From Glossina fuscipes (lineage: Eukaryota > Arthropoda > Insecta > Diptera > Glossinidae), in assembly GCF_014805625.2 (NCBI RefSeq), contig NW_024003726.1, forward strand, positions 197,749 through 261,748: a DNA stretch of 64,000 nucleotides, read 5' to 3'. How positions within the stretch are numbered: the stretch's first letter is position 1; each line of letters starts with the position of its first letter. Shown piece by piece: positions 53,320 to 64,000 of the stretch. A program made the position numbers and the translations under genes. The notes below the pieces were generated by a model. That model saw only the letters and a list, made by a program, of their open reading frames with translations, ran no database searches and was not told the origin of the DNA.

Positions 53320-55110
53320 ATCTTTGATCAAATTTGCTGCACGTGTCATAGAATACGAAGCCCTTATAGCTCTAACACATATGACGAATTCTTTGAAAAT
53401 ATATCCAACTTATTTAACCGATTCAATACTATCGTTAATTCTCGGAATAAAATTCTTAATCTAATCTCCGCTAATATGGTGGGTATAGTAGTTTACCGAA
53501 CTAATGCAGTTGTTCTTCCTAAACTTGTTTATTATCCTACAGCTTCCATTTCCACTAGAAAAGTATCAGTGGATGATGTCAAAATCAAACAGTATCCCTT
53601 TCGTAAATCAAATTTTCCCGTAGTTAACATGTGGTTATATAATAGGGTTGTATATACCGGGACATCAAATTTACAATACCTAGTTTCTGAATTCAATCGT
53701 TTAATAAATGAAGCCATTTCAATTTCCATGCTCTTTACATTAGATAAACCATGCAACACTTGTCTTATTTGATTCTCAGATAGGCTCAGGAGAATTCGTA
53801 ACGAAAGCAATCAGCTATTTAAAAAGTTTTAAAAAAGTGGCTACTGAGATGATTTTTCCCGTTAAACGTTTGCTAGAAGTACATATTTCGTTTTAATAAA
53901 AGTTACTATAGCGATTACATGAAAAAAACGCGTGCAAATTTTCTAAATCCTGAATTGAAGAGTAAAACACAACGTTAAAGTAACAAAGAATCATCTGATA
54001 TTATGTAAATAGTTAATATGTCTGCTACCTTTTCCCAAAAAAACGTATTCAGATCAGGTATACGACAAATTTGTTCATCGATTTAAAATAAAATCTTATA
54101 TTTTGACACAAAATAATATTTAATATTTTTGACACAAAACTTATATATTGCATTAAGCCCTGATGGTATTTCACATTTTGCCGTCTAATTGACTCCGCTA
54201 ATATTCTCTGTAAGCGACCAGCAAATATGTTTAATGTATCGCTTTTCGCCGAAATATTTCTATACTTATGAAAAATGAGCTATTTAGCATTGCTGAACTT
54301 AGTGTTATACCAAAATTAGTTCAGTCACTTGTAACTGATCTTTCAATCCGTTTTGTTGGCTCTGTGATTTTCCCATCCTAACACGGGTATTGCTACGGTA
54401 AATCTACCGTTACAAAGCTACTACGAGTTTCTTGTTACATTTTTAATATTTTTTCCGAATGTAATCAAACTGACTTTATTTTCATAGACTTTAGTAATGC
54501 GCTTGATAGAGATAATCACGGCCTTCTTATTTTGAAGATATCAAAAATTGGATTTCCTGCTTGGTTATACAAATGATTTGCGTTGTACTTATCTAATCGC
54601 ACACAAAAAGTAATGTATACATTGATCCATTCCCTAGTTAGATTAGTTTCTTCTGATATGCCACAATTTTAATTTTTGTTCTATTTATTAACTTCTTCCT
54701 GGTGTCATTCGGTACAGTAATGTTTGCAGACGATGTTAAACTATTTCACTTTAATCGAAGTGTAATGGATGTAGAAATTCTTACCCGTAACCATTATTGA
54801 TATGCTGTGTAGAATTAATCTAATATCACTGAAGTTTTTCCAGTAATCCTCTAGATTATCTTCCGTTGATCGCACCCACGCAATTAATGTTCGCAATATT
54901 GGGAATGCAGCATCGCAAATTGATTTTGGTATTTCCCTTGATTAAAAAAGTTATTTTAATCTCCATATTCAATCAATTGTATATAAAAAGCAAAATTTTC
55001 GCTGGGCTTTATACCAAGCAGATCGAAGGACTTTGATGGTCCCTACATAACAGAGATATTGTATTGCTAGTGTCGTCTGTAAGACCTATACTAAAGTAAG
55101 CCTTCACTTC
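53320..55110 (+). pseudogene. LINE copy E, very old remnant
   Basis: The ORF1-like part (about 53,320-53,772) has a DEFFENISNLFNRFNTIVNS-type segment, reminiscent of the region after the PHD finger in copies A and C. RT remnants follow: YGKSTVTKLL near 54,395, DFIFIDFSNALDRDN near 54,473-54,517, VMFADDVKLFHF near 54,718-54,753. The intervening endonuclease is not recognisable. Many stops. More diverged than copy D; possibly a related family rather than the same one. Confidence 0.6.
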
Positions 55111-55360
55111 TCTGCGCTTCAAACTATTCATTTATCATTAAATGTTCCATCTCCTTTTTCTAACCATTATGTCTCCATTATGTCTTGACTAAGCGCTGAT
55201 GGTCCAAAAACATCACCTCGCTGGATGTGTACCGCCCCGAGATATAGAAACTTCAGTTGATATTGGCTGGGACCAAATCTACCATTTCCCGTTTGATCAT
55301 ATTCCTGAAAGTAGGCTTCATGCTTCGACTCGATAGTAGTATTGTTTTTAAAAAAGATAT

Positions 55361-55539
55361 CCGCCTGAGTGGCCGAGTAGGCAAGAGTCTCGACTGGCAA
55401 CACAATGGTCGTGGGTTCAAATCTCAAGTGCGGTAGAGTTTTTAATAAAGCCGAAAGCCTTAGATGCTAGTGCTTTAAGACTTTAGCTTTAGAATTTATT
55501 CTCTGGCTAAATTTATAATAATAATAATAATAATAATAA
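55361..55539 (+). mobile_element. tRNA-derived SINE, copy 2
   Basis: Box A TGGCCGAGTAGGC (55,370-55,382) and box B GGTTCAAATCT (55,414-55,424), about 31 bp apart, as in a tRNA-Leu/Ser head. The body matches copies 1 and 3, and an (AAT)n tail ends near 55,539. The best preserved promoter of the set. Confidence 0.9.
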
Positions 55540-56024
55540 AGATAATTTAGAAGCTGTTTAGTCAATCCAATCCACGGAGTTGGCCATACTGAGCGCCGCT
55601 TTATACCTCATATGCGAATGCGATAAAGTAACGTACCCGAAAGGCATCTCGATATAAATTCTGAAACTGAGAAGAAGGTTATAAGCAAAACAGCCATTGG
55701 CCATCCATTTTAGGCGTTATAAGTCAATTTATTATTTTCTTACGTAGTGCTGGAATGATCGTCATGTTCATCCGTGGCTGTTGAATGTCGGATACGTGCT
55801 GAATCTCGTTTTCGAGCCTCCTACTAACCTAACCGATAAAACGACTTTACCTGATAGAGATTCGTCTGGATACTCCTGAGAGTTAGATACTCCGACGTTA
55901 GTGATCCGCCCTTTAATTTTCCTTCTCCTCTGATGGTTTCGGAGTGGATCCTATTTAGTAGTCACTTCGCGCTTCGTTGCTCTCTCTTCACGCGCCGGCG
56001 TTCGCCATGCGTTTTTGCGAAACC
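55540..56024. other. Non-coding sequence, nothing recognised
   Basis: More balanced base composition than neighbouring DNA but no gene or repeat partner in the window. Confidence 0.4.
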
Positions 56025-56405
56025 TCAAGTAGTTTCGATGGTGTTTTGGTCAATAAAGTGCTGGGCAATGGTATTGGGCTTCGCCTCATCAGTCACCTCT
56101 ACGCCTATGCGTGTCTCCTCAAAGCTCACGCTTCTATATGCCAATAATTTGAGATAGCGGCGACCGCCTAAACTTAGCCTTTCCGCGATCTTACCGGTTC
56201 TCAGCCTTTCCTCGCTTGTGGGTTCGTACAAGAGATCTCGCGACAGTTCATTTAGCTCCTTTGCTCGACAGTTTCCTCCGCTAAGCGAGTTTTGGTTCGA
56301 GCCAAGGGTAGCATACATCATCTGTTTTGGTATTTTGCCAATGTCTAAATTATCTTCAGAACTCATCAGATCGACATCTTGTACTTCCTCTGGTGATTCG
56401 AACAC
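56025..56405 (-). CDS. Hypothetical ORF, 126 residues
   Basis: A minus-strand frame in a GC-richer island, hydrophilic and charged (FESPEEVQDVDLMSSEDN; RLRTGKIAERLSLGGRRYLK). No signal peptide, membrane segment or known motif. An antisense frame (55,933-56,157) overlaps it. It could be a fragment of a retroelement or host gene; coding status is unproven. Confidence 0.25.
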   Translation of the reverse strand: MFESPEEVQDVDLMSSEDNLDIGKIPKQMMYATLGSNQNSLSGGNCRAKELNELSRDLLYEPTSEERLRTGKIAERLSLGGRRYLKLLAYRSVSFEETRIGVEVTDEAKPNTIAQHFIDQNTIETT

Positions 56406-57949
56406 CCGCTGAGAATTAATTAAAGTTACCTTCTTTTCCCTTCTCTTTCCCTATGTTGAGCTGAAAGAATAATGAGTATAATCCACCGAGCATTGTCTCT
56501 ACATGGAACACTCGGGCTTAGGGTCTTTTTTCAAGTTTTACTTAATACATCCGCGCTGCTCTGTTAGGGAGAATGGGGGCGCCTCTGGAAGGGTTCAGCA
56601 CGCGTTCTACACATGGCCGTTAACGGTGAAGAAGCGAAGTCCTAAGGCAAATTCGTTTTCATCCACCTGCTTATACCGACAATTCCCGCCTTTAATCCAT
56701 GGTAACCCAGGATCACACCACAATCAGCATGGCCCAAAGCATACGTGAGGCATGATCAAAAGAATTAGGGCAAAAATTTAAGCCGCTCAGATTGCGCTTT
56801 TCGATTCTCTGCACATTCCGCTGTCAATGTCAACTCTTATCACATGAAATTTGGACATCACCTGATACCTGATGGGTCCACTTATGCCTTTATGTAGTAA
56901 AAAGACTAAAAATTTGGCGAGATCTACACCAAGGATGCCATGACCAGACTCTTTTCGTTCGATAATAAAGATGTCTTTTAATATGTTAAATCTGGGATAT
57001 GTATTTACCTAGAATTTATTGCTTTTGTTACATATTCTAGCATTGCACAGTATGTGTTCATATACGTTTTAAAATTAATTATGACACTGGCATAGGTGCC
57101 GTATAGTACTTGTTCAGACAATAAATAGCCATAGTTATCCCTTCATTTATTATTTTTAATAATAAAAATTTACATTTTCACACTTCAGCATAAATGCCTA
57201 TATCCTACATTATTGCTTAGACTGATGCTGTCGTATATTATAGGTTATTTTTATTTCGGTTATCTTTTAGATAAATACGACGTGCTCATGATACTATAGC
57301 TGGACAATTTGAATTGAGCGAAAATAAGTAGAATTTGCGCTCGAGAATTCCGAATTTTACTGAAACGCGCAAAGCATTCAGGCGAAATTGTAAATTAGGC
57401 AATGCCACTCAAGGCTACCCAGTCAAATTAACTCCTATTACTCAACAAGGCTATAGTGAAACGAACATATGCAAAACTACTATGAACTATTACTATGAAC
57501 TGAATGATAATTAATGATCATGCCCATGCGAGGTAATTATCCCTACGGCCCCAAAATTTAATTTGGTCGGCCACATCGGCATACAGTTTCCGAGAAGTGG
57601 TATCATGGCACTACTGGATTATTTATCTGAACTGCCTCCACCATACGAAAAATCTCACGGAACTGCGCGTACGCGCACGAAAAATTGAAACTGCCTGAAA
57701 ATATCTAATCAGCACTAATTAGTACATCTGCCGAAAATGTTTCTAATAATTACTTTAACGTGCATATATTAAAATAAATAAAAATAAAAATATACAACAT
57801 AAATAATTAGCTAATTTGTTCGAATATACATGTAGTTTACAACAACAATGCTTGTCAACATTGCTATGGAGATGAAAAGCAAAGAAACGAAAATTAGTTC
57901 CCATTGAGCACGTTAGCTAATCTGAACTATGATGAAATTTTCCTTGCTT
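56406..57949. other. Non-coding sequence, nothing recognised
   Basis: Includes a moderately GC-rich stretch to about 56,760, then AT-rich DNA and another GC-richer patch at 57,520-57,700. No gene or element end identified. Confidence 0.4.
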
Positions 57950-58122
57950 CGCCTGAGTGGCCGAGTAGGCAAGAGTCTCGACTAGCAACTCAATGGTCGT
58001 GGGTGCAAATCTCAAGTGCGGAAGGGTTTTTAAGAAAGCCGAAAGTCTTAGGTGCTAGTGCTTTAACACTTTAGTCTTAAAATTTATTCTCTGGCTAAAT
58101 TAATAATAACAATAATAATAAT
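57950..58122 (+). mobile_element. tRNA-derived SINE, copy 3
   Basis: Same head (CGCCTGAGTGGCCGAGTAGGC), body and (AAT)n tail as copies 1 and 2. Box B reads GGTGCAAATCTC, one change from consensus. Confidence 0.9.
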
Positions 58123-58764
58123 ATAAGCGAAAAAAGACAGTGTCGTTATTAAGGCCACGCATAAAAACTTATTAATTATCGATGTACATATTTTTTGTTT
58201 TGTGTGTTGTGTTCTTATAAATACTTAGTTACTGTGTTCTTATAAATAATAGGGTTCTTATAAATATTTTTATGTATATTTATATAAAAAAAATTGTTTT
58301 TTTGTGAGAGGCTCTTGTAAACACTTTCATAATATTTTTTTAGGCACCTTACACTTAGTTTTTTTTTTTTTATTTAAATTATTTATGTAAATTCTTTATA
58401 TAGTTTTAACCTACTTTTGTGTACCATTTGATTTGTGTTATTTTTTGTCTTTAATTTTAATGTTGTTGTTAACCTTAATTTCTACGAGCTTATACGGGCG
58501 TAAATACTATTTTGTAACTTATGCCCTATTTCATTTTTCAGTAATGCTAAATAACCTATTTCTAGTGGGAAATTGTTAATTTTTTTATCGCATTTTATTT
58601 TTTGTTTTTATTTTTCCTTATTTAATAGTATCCTAGCGCGCGCGTTTAGTATATCTAATCTATATTTAGTCTCCCTAGCGTAATCGCCTATATTGTATAA
58701 AAATTCAATGTTTTTGTTGTGATTTGTTAGTTGTGTTGATGGCCTTGCAAACATTAGTTCGTGG
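58123..58764. other. AT-rich sequence, nothing recognised
   Basis: Includes a duplicated phrase GTGTTCTTATAAATA (near 58,208 and 58,232) and long T runs. No gene. Confidence 0.5.
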
Positions 58765-59209
58765 GGTGTGTTTTTTATTTATTTTATTTATTTTAATTCT
58801 AATTATACATGAAACTCAACTAAACAAATAACAGTCGAGTTCAATTGGCACTTAAAGCAAAACTTATATTAAATTAATAATAAAACTTTGTATAAGTACA
58901 ATAAAACAAATAAGAAGGAAAAAAAAAGAAAAAGGAAAAACGTATGTGCACTACCAGCATAGAGCCACACTTACAACCGGTACAAGCCCAATTTGCAAAT
59001 GAACCCCTAAGCCATCGCAAACTTGCATAAGCCTGGCAACGGATAATACTTAACAAAAATTCATTTTCCAATCGTAACGACTTTTAAGAATAAAAGCTAG
59101 TTTAAGTAAGACATAGGTAAATTGCGCGTATTAAGCAATGTTGCTTTAATGAACTTTAAAGAGTCTGATAACGAGAATAAATGCTAGACGTCATTTAGGT
59201 TCTTGCAAA

Positions 59210-61602
59210 CTACTCTGAGGGGATTGAACAGCTCGTAATTATATTTATACTGACCAAGATAAAGTGCCTAGAGAAGCGGTTAGGGACATTAAAGCTTATT
59301 TCACGAAGTAATGAAGGCGTGTCAATAGCACCATTTATTACTGTGATTACAAAGGAAACGCCAAGAACAAACCTACGTTTCTCAAGAGACGGTAAGGAAA
59401 GCAAAAGCAACCTATTTTCATACGGAGGAAGAGAGGCAATCGGATCCCAACCCAAATTTCTATGGGCAAACAGCAAGAATTGCTTTTGAACAGATTCATT
59501 GAATCTACATAGCACCAAATGAAGGAGACCACACAACAGAGGCATACTCGAGTATGTGTCTAACCAAACATATGTACAGCCTCTTCGTAATGTAGGGATC
59601 ATCAAGCTTTTTGGACCATCTTTTTATAAAACCAAGCGCGGACCTAGCTGTGCTTATCGAGAGCTCAATATGCAAGTTGAAACGTAACCTATTGTCAAAT
59701 ACAACGCCTAAATCTGTGATCGAATCGACGTCCTCCAACTTATGCGAATCAATGAAATACTGCGTAATGAATGACTTTCTTCTTGAGACAGAAAGCTTCT
59801 TACATTTACTCAGATCTAGTTTCAGAAGATTCAAAGAGCACCATGCAACACAAATATCCAAGTCGCTTTAAAGCTGATGTGATTGCGATTCAACAGAGAA
59901 GGAAGAAAACAGTTTCACATCATCCGCTTACATTAAGATCTGGCTGAAACTAACCACAGATGGATGATCGTTAATGTATAAACTAAATAAAATGGGACCT
60001 AAGTGACTTCCTTGAGGTACGCCAGACGTAACGGGGAATTCATCCGAGCTAATGGAGTTAAACAAAACTCTGAAGGATCTATTGTGCAGATAAGAGCTTA
60101 TCCATTTCACTAAGTAGGGTGGGAAACCAGAGGCTTGGAGTTTAAAGATAAGTAGTCTATGGTTAACCATATCAAACTCTTTGCTTAAATCAATGTATAT
60201 CACATCTGTGCGAGAGCCACTAGAAAAAGCCTTGAAAACATGACAAGTAAACTCTAACAAGTTGGTGACTGTAGATCGCACTTTCCGACAGCCGTGCTGG
60301 TGCGGAGAAATATACGAATTAATGGCAAATGCCAAATGCTGAGTCACAATACGCTCGAATCACTTGCGCAAGACACTCAACTTAGCTATGCCTCTGTAGT
60401 TCTCAACAAATTGTCTACTTCCACTTTTGTGGTTAAGCTTAAGGAAAAACACCTATATACAAGCACGTGTTAAAAATCTTTGAGATCACACCACATAACT
60501 TGACAGCGCACACACAGTACACATTCCATCTGGTCCCGGCGAACAACTGTATTTTAGAGAGCTCAACCCTTTAAAAACGTCATCCTCCGAAATAATCAAG
60601 TTAGGTATTGAAATCGAGTTAGTTATAGGATATGGGTAGTTTGCTGATAAATCGAAATTAGCAATCAAAAAGTTTCGTCAGAAATACTCAGCAAATAGAT
60701 TTGAGATTGCAGGTGCAGCAATAGCTAGATTTAATGTATTGTAGAACGATGACAATAAGCTTTCAATACTTCCGGTTAAGAAATCAAGCTTCATATATGA
60801 AAGACGATGTTTTAGCAATACAATATTGATTTTATCAAAATCATAATATTTTTTTAAAAAAGTTTGCGTTGGCACATTAAGGCAGTTCAACGAACCATCA
60901 TTCTTATGACGAAAGGAAATGCACATTGATGGATGATAAGGGTCCTCAGGTAAACTAAATCGTGGGCAACGATTTACGTTAATCACACGTAAGTTGGCAA
61001 AGCAGAGTTCAATAACAATTAACGGTACGATTATATTGAACCAAATTGTGTTCAAACAATTTATTAAAGAACACAACAGCCCTATCAGATGTTGAAATAG
61101 TAATCACACAGCCAGAATTATCATTGTTACACCAAGTGACTTGAGGCAAGTTGAAGTTACCCAATGCAACGACCAAATCGTTAAGTCTGGACCGCTTGGT
61201 CACGTCACAAATGAGGGCAGCGTGTTTCTTGTAAATGGAGATATCAGAATTTGGGGGAATATAGGAGCAGGTTACAAATAGCTGTTAATTAGGCATTTTC
61301 GCACGAATGGCGATAAATTCAACGTCAGGAGAAGTGGGAAATTCTATTGAATTGGACGGGACCGACGCAGATATAGCAATTAATACACCACTACCAATGC
61401 GATTCACTCGATCATTTCTAAAGACTTGGAAAGAATTGTGACAAAGTTCCGACGAATGAAGATCGGGTTTTAGCCAAGTTTCAGTGAAGGCAATACAGAA
61501 AAATTCCGTGCCCACTGAATTTAGAAAAGTAGAATGAATTTTTGAATTAAGGCCGTTAACATTTTGATAAATGAGAAAGAGATAATAGGCCTGAAGAAAC
61601 AT
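59210..61602 (-). pseudogene. LINE copy C ORF2, endonuclease and RT, broken
   Basis: ORF2 starts with ATG at 61,602, directly abutting the ORF1 stop (TAAATG). The endonuclease shows FTETWLKP, then a stop at about 61,284 after AKMPN, the same codon and position as in copy A. The conserved GDFNLP reads GNFNLP here, removing the catalytic Asp. RT frames at 59,928-60,347, 59,505-59,861 and 59,210-59,605 keep SGVPQGSHLGPILFSLYIND, but the YADD box is hit by a stop replacing Tyr (near 59,931). At least five breaks. Confidence 0.88.
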
Positions 61603-62590
61603 TTAGTTTTTTGAAGGCGATAAGACTGATGCTTTGGTATTAAGGGGACGATCTCGAGAGATAAATTCCTTAATCAAGGATCCTACTGGCCACAGTGGTT
61701 TGTTTAGCAACATATTACTGTATTCACTCGTAATTAATATTTTAAAAGAGGAGATTGCCCTAGATTGAGAAGGAGCCATTTTGAAAATGCTAACGCGCTT
61801 TAAGTTGACTGATGGGACTTTCGCCGCCAGATAACTTTTTATGTTATCCACCGATGTTTCAGGTGCCAGGTTTGACATAAACATTGCTTTTCTGGGAGGA
61901 ACTGCCGTCAAGCAAATGTCAATACTTGGAACAGGAGTGTTTACGGTTGGGGAGTTTACAGTTGGAGAGAATATAGATGGCGTTATCGCCCTTGCACCAG
62001 CAGCTTGTGCGACTTGCCCAGTCATGCCACCAGCGTTCACATTCGAACAGCCAGGGGAAGAGGATGATTTATTTTTCTCTTTATTATCTTTAGGCGGTGG
62101 CGCTTGATTGGAGTGAGTGGCGGCCCTTGTCGGACTTACCCTTGTCACTTCAGCGTAGCTTAAAGGGCTTGCCGGCTTGTTTGTAACTATTTTATTGCCA
62201 GCCGACTCAACAATATCGGAAACATTAACGTTCATTTTACCAACGAATCAGATTTAGAGGAGCTCAGAGGTGACGTCCCACACGCTACGCTACGAGTTGT
62301 TATTTTTCTGGTTTGGATAGAAGATGAGTGCTCAATATAACGACACTCATCACACCTATACCTAATTAGCTCAAACTTCACCCACAAGGAGCCGAGATTT
62401 CTACTCAATTCCGAGAAACCATTTCGCGTCTCCATGAAAAGTTTGTAAAAATCAATGTCCCTGCCTACAGTCAGGTCATGACCATCTTAAACCTTTGGAA
62501 GTGTCAGCGACTGCGTCAGCAGCACAAGAAATGAATCTATCCGATTCCGGGCCTGTTTTTGCGCGATATGGTGTACATAAGCACTCCATG
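61603..62590 (-). pseudogene. LINE copy C ORF1, broken near the N-terminus
   Basis: The C-terminal 210 codons (61,603-62,235) are open and end with the natural LSPSKN stop. The N-terminal part is split (62,232-62,435 and upstream pieces), with deletions that remove part of the PHD-like finger. It carries the 6-residue segment (AAKVPS) missing from copy A. Confidence 0.82.
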
Positions 62591-62665
62591 TCAAGGCAAC
62601 GAAAAGAAAGAAGTGAATTATTAGGACAAAAAAGAAAAAAAAACATTCAAAAGAATCCAGTGCAT

Positions 62666-62927
62666 TAAGTATATCTGCTGTAGTGAAAACACAATTAAAG
62701 GTTCGTTTAAATAATTTTTTATTACGAATGCTTTTACTTCTGACAAACTCTTACTATAAAGCACATTCTCTGCGACTGCCTTAACTTTTGCTTGGCTAGA
62801 AGTATTGCATTTGGAACGATTAACCCTTTGAACATTCTACAATCAGCTTCAGAACAGAATATCAATTCAATATTTTACTTTATTAATACTACTAAGCTTA
62901 TTATCTAATATCCATTTATTTAAATTA
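62666..62927. other. AT-rich sequence, nothing recognised
   Basis: Short non-coding interval between LINE copy C and the SINE fragment. Confidence 0.5.
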
Positions 62928-63027
62928 GAGCCGATAGCCTGTGTTGCTAGTTCTCAATGTCTTTTTTTTTTAGTCTAAGAATTCAATTCATTAGTCTAAA
63001 ATTAAAATAATAATAATAATAATAATG
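62928..63027 (+). mobile_element. SINE fragment, copy 4 (body and tail only)
   Basis: GAGCCGATAGCCTGTGTTGCTAG...TTAGTCTAAGAATT...(AAT)n corresponds to the SINE body and tail; the tRNA-like head is missing and the tail region is expanded. Confidence 0.6.
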
Positions 63028-63422
63028 CTTCTGACTTACTATTCTACTATCTTACTCTTATTCTGACCTAACTGATGTATGGTCAGTATCTTATATAGGA
63101 AATAACGTAATGCTAACTTAAGCAATTAATATAACTAAAGTAGGTTATCGCTTAGAATAATAACGTAAGCATATAATATGAAAATGGATTATTACTAGAA
63201 TTACAACTTAAGCAAATAATATTATATTAATAGATTATTACTAGAATTACACTATCTTAACTAGGTTAGGTGTAATATGTAAACTTAGCAATAACTTGTA
63301 AATTACGGTAGAGTGCGACAGATCGATAATACTACAGTAAATATCATGCATAAGCACGTGAAGGCATAATCAACAACATAGAAGCATGGCCATAGGATAG
63401 ACATAGGTTGGCAAGTACAGAA
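63028..63422. other. AT-rich sequence with repeated phrases
   Basis: GATTATTACTAGAATTACA occurs at 63,189 and 63,234 and related phrases recur (AACTTAAGCAA). No gene. Confidence 0.5.
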
Positions 63423-64000
63423 TTTGTGGCAAGGGTTTAACGTGGGTTCCTGCCTGTAAGGCTTAACCCCACGGTGGCCCAAACCACTTTTTAAGCGTAC
63501 TACGCCCCCTGGCGAGTTAGACAATCCCCACAGAGTAGGGGCCTAAACAGCACCAGAGTCCAGATCAGTTTATTGTGTATGGAACAATAAACCCCACTCC
63601 GGTGAGTGGCGAGGCCTAGCTGCACTCATTGTTCCATTTTAGCTAGGAACTCGCCAACCACAACCACCACGAGTACTCCCCGAAGGGCCGCACCCAGTAG
63701 TCAGGACTCACCAATTGATCAACTGACTGCTTCCGCCATAAGGCTTCCACTGTGCTTGTTGATCAATTACCACCTTTACCCGCAGGCATTCATGACATGT
63801 GTTCAAAAGTAAAAATAGGTAAAAGGGGAGAACTTATTCGTCATACCCCTTTTCCATTCTTGCATGTATTAATTAATTTACCAGACATTTTCTTTCATTC
63901 GGCCAAAGAGAAAGCCGTCCATCAATTCCTTTTTGCATGTATTAATTCATTTACCAGACATTTTCTTTTATTCGGCCAGAGGGAAAGCCGTCCGTCAATT
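63423..64000 (+). repeat. Structured repeat block, copy 2 (runs off the window)
   Basis: Matches the start of 39,321-40,356 from TTGTGGCAAGGGTTTAACG onward. The compound hairpin is retained at 63,553-63,602 with one or two mispairs. About 40 bp around 63,730 present in copy 1 are absent here, and the end is expanded by a 73-bp tandem repeat. Confidence 0.8.
63862..64000 (+). repeat. 73-bp tandem repeat in block copy 2
   Basis: GCATGTATTAATT...CCAGACATTTTCTTT units start at 63,862 and 63,935 (period 73) and continue to the window end. Block copy 1 has a single related unit near 39,765-39,840. Confidence 0.85.

Larger units (their letters stand above)
58765..62665 (-). mobile_element. LINE copy C with internal deletions
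   Basis: Same family and strand as copy A. The (ATTT)-rich 3' tail is at 58,770-58,795 and the hairpin at 58,809-58,850. Similarity to copy A runs to about 62,665, within the 5' leader. An internal deletion of about 340 bp at 60,706 joins the endonuclease C-terminal region to the pre-RT segment. Smaller deletions lie near 60,430-60,460 and 62,240. Confidence 0.88.

Overview
The window is AT-rich eukaryotic DNA with no intact host gene that I can recognise. The repeat content suggests an arthropod, most likely a dipteran fly: Polinton/adintovirus-like elements with arthropod-type capsid genes, a mellifera-subfamily mariner, jockey/CR1-like and I-like LINEs, and a tRNA-derived SINE. The species is not identifiable by eye. 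Nearly everything supportable is mobile DNA, much of it nested.

Region 1 (about 105-19,065). An LTR-like element (TGTAACG...CGTGACA ends, ATTA target duplication) was invaded by a 14.8 kb Polinton (1,430-16,260) and, beside it, by a mariner (16,422-17,688). The Polinton has inverted repeats of about 460 bp and a nearly complete virus-like gene set. On the + strand are protein-primed DNA polymerase B, packaging ATPase, a DUF8207-like protein, a coiled-coil fibre-like protein, chromodomain integrase, penton-like protein, double-jelly-roll capsid protein and an accessory block. On the - strand are an adenain-like protease and a phospholipase-A2-domain virion protein. ATPase, PLA2 protein, penton-like protein and fibre-like protein are still open; polymerase, protease, integrase, capsid and DUF8207-like genes carry frame breaks. 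The accessory block (11,992-14,262) holds two tandem paralogous secreted proteins, an overlapping Cys4 ORF and a possible nuclease-fold gene. It is the least explained part of the window.

Region 2 (19,066-30,012). A near full-length LINE (copy A, - strand), about 2.7 kb of featureless AT-rich DNA, then an older copy of the same LINE family (copy D, + strand) containing a 10-N gap flanked by identical 47-bp sequence.

Region 3 (about 30,120-38,000). A second, much more decayed Polinton of a different lineage (F54H12.2-type capsid protein). Its polymerase gene is split by a second copy of the LTR-like element (AGAC target duplication). That copy carries four copies of a palindromic motif that occurs once in the first copy.

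Region 4 (about 39,100-49,000). Remains of an LTR retrotransposon (LTR end, tRNA-Lys-type primer binding site, A-rich leader). It is interrupted by a structured 1.04 kb repeat block and by a 5'-truncated LINE (copy B). A LINE 3'-end fragment and a SINE follow.

Region 5 (about 49,100-64,000). A decayed I-like LINE with an in-frame 219-bp tandem duplication, a decayed LINE (copy E), further SINEs, LINE copy C with an internal deletion, and a second copy of the structured repeat block running off the window end.

The genes cooperate only within each element: polymerase and integrase for copying and insertion; capsid, penton, protease and ATPase for a presumed virion; ORF1 and ORF2 for LINE retrotransposition. 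No element in the window looks fully autonomous now.
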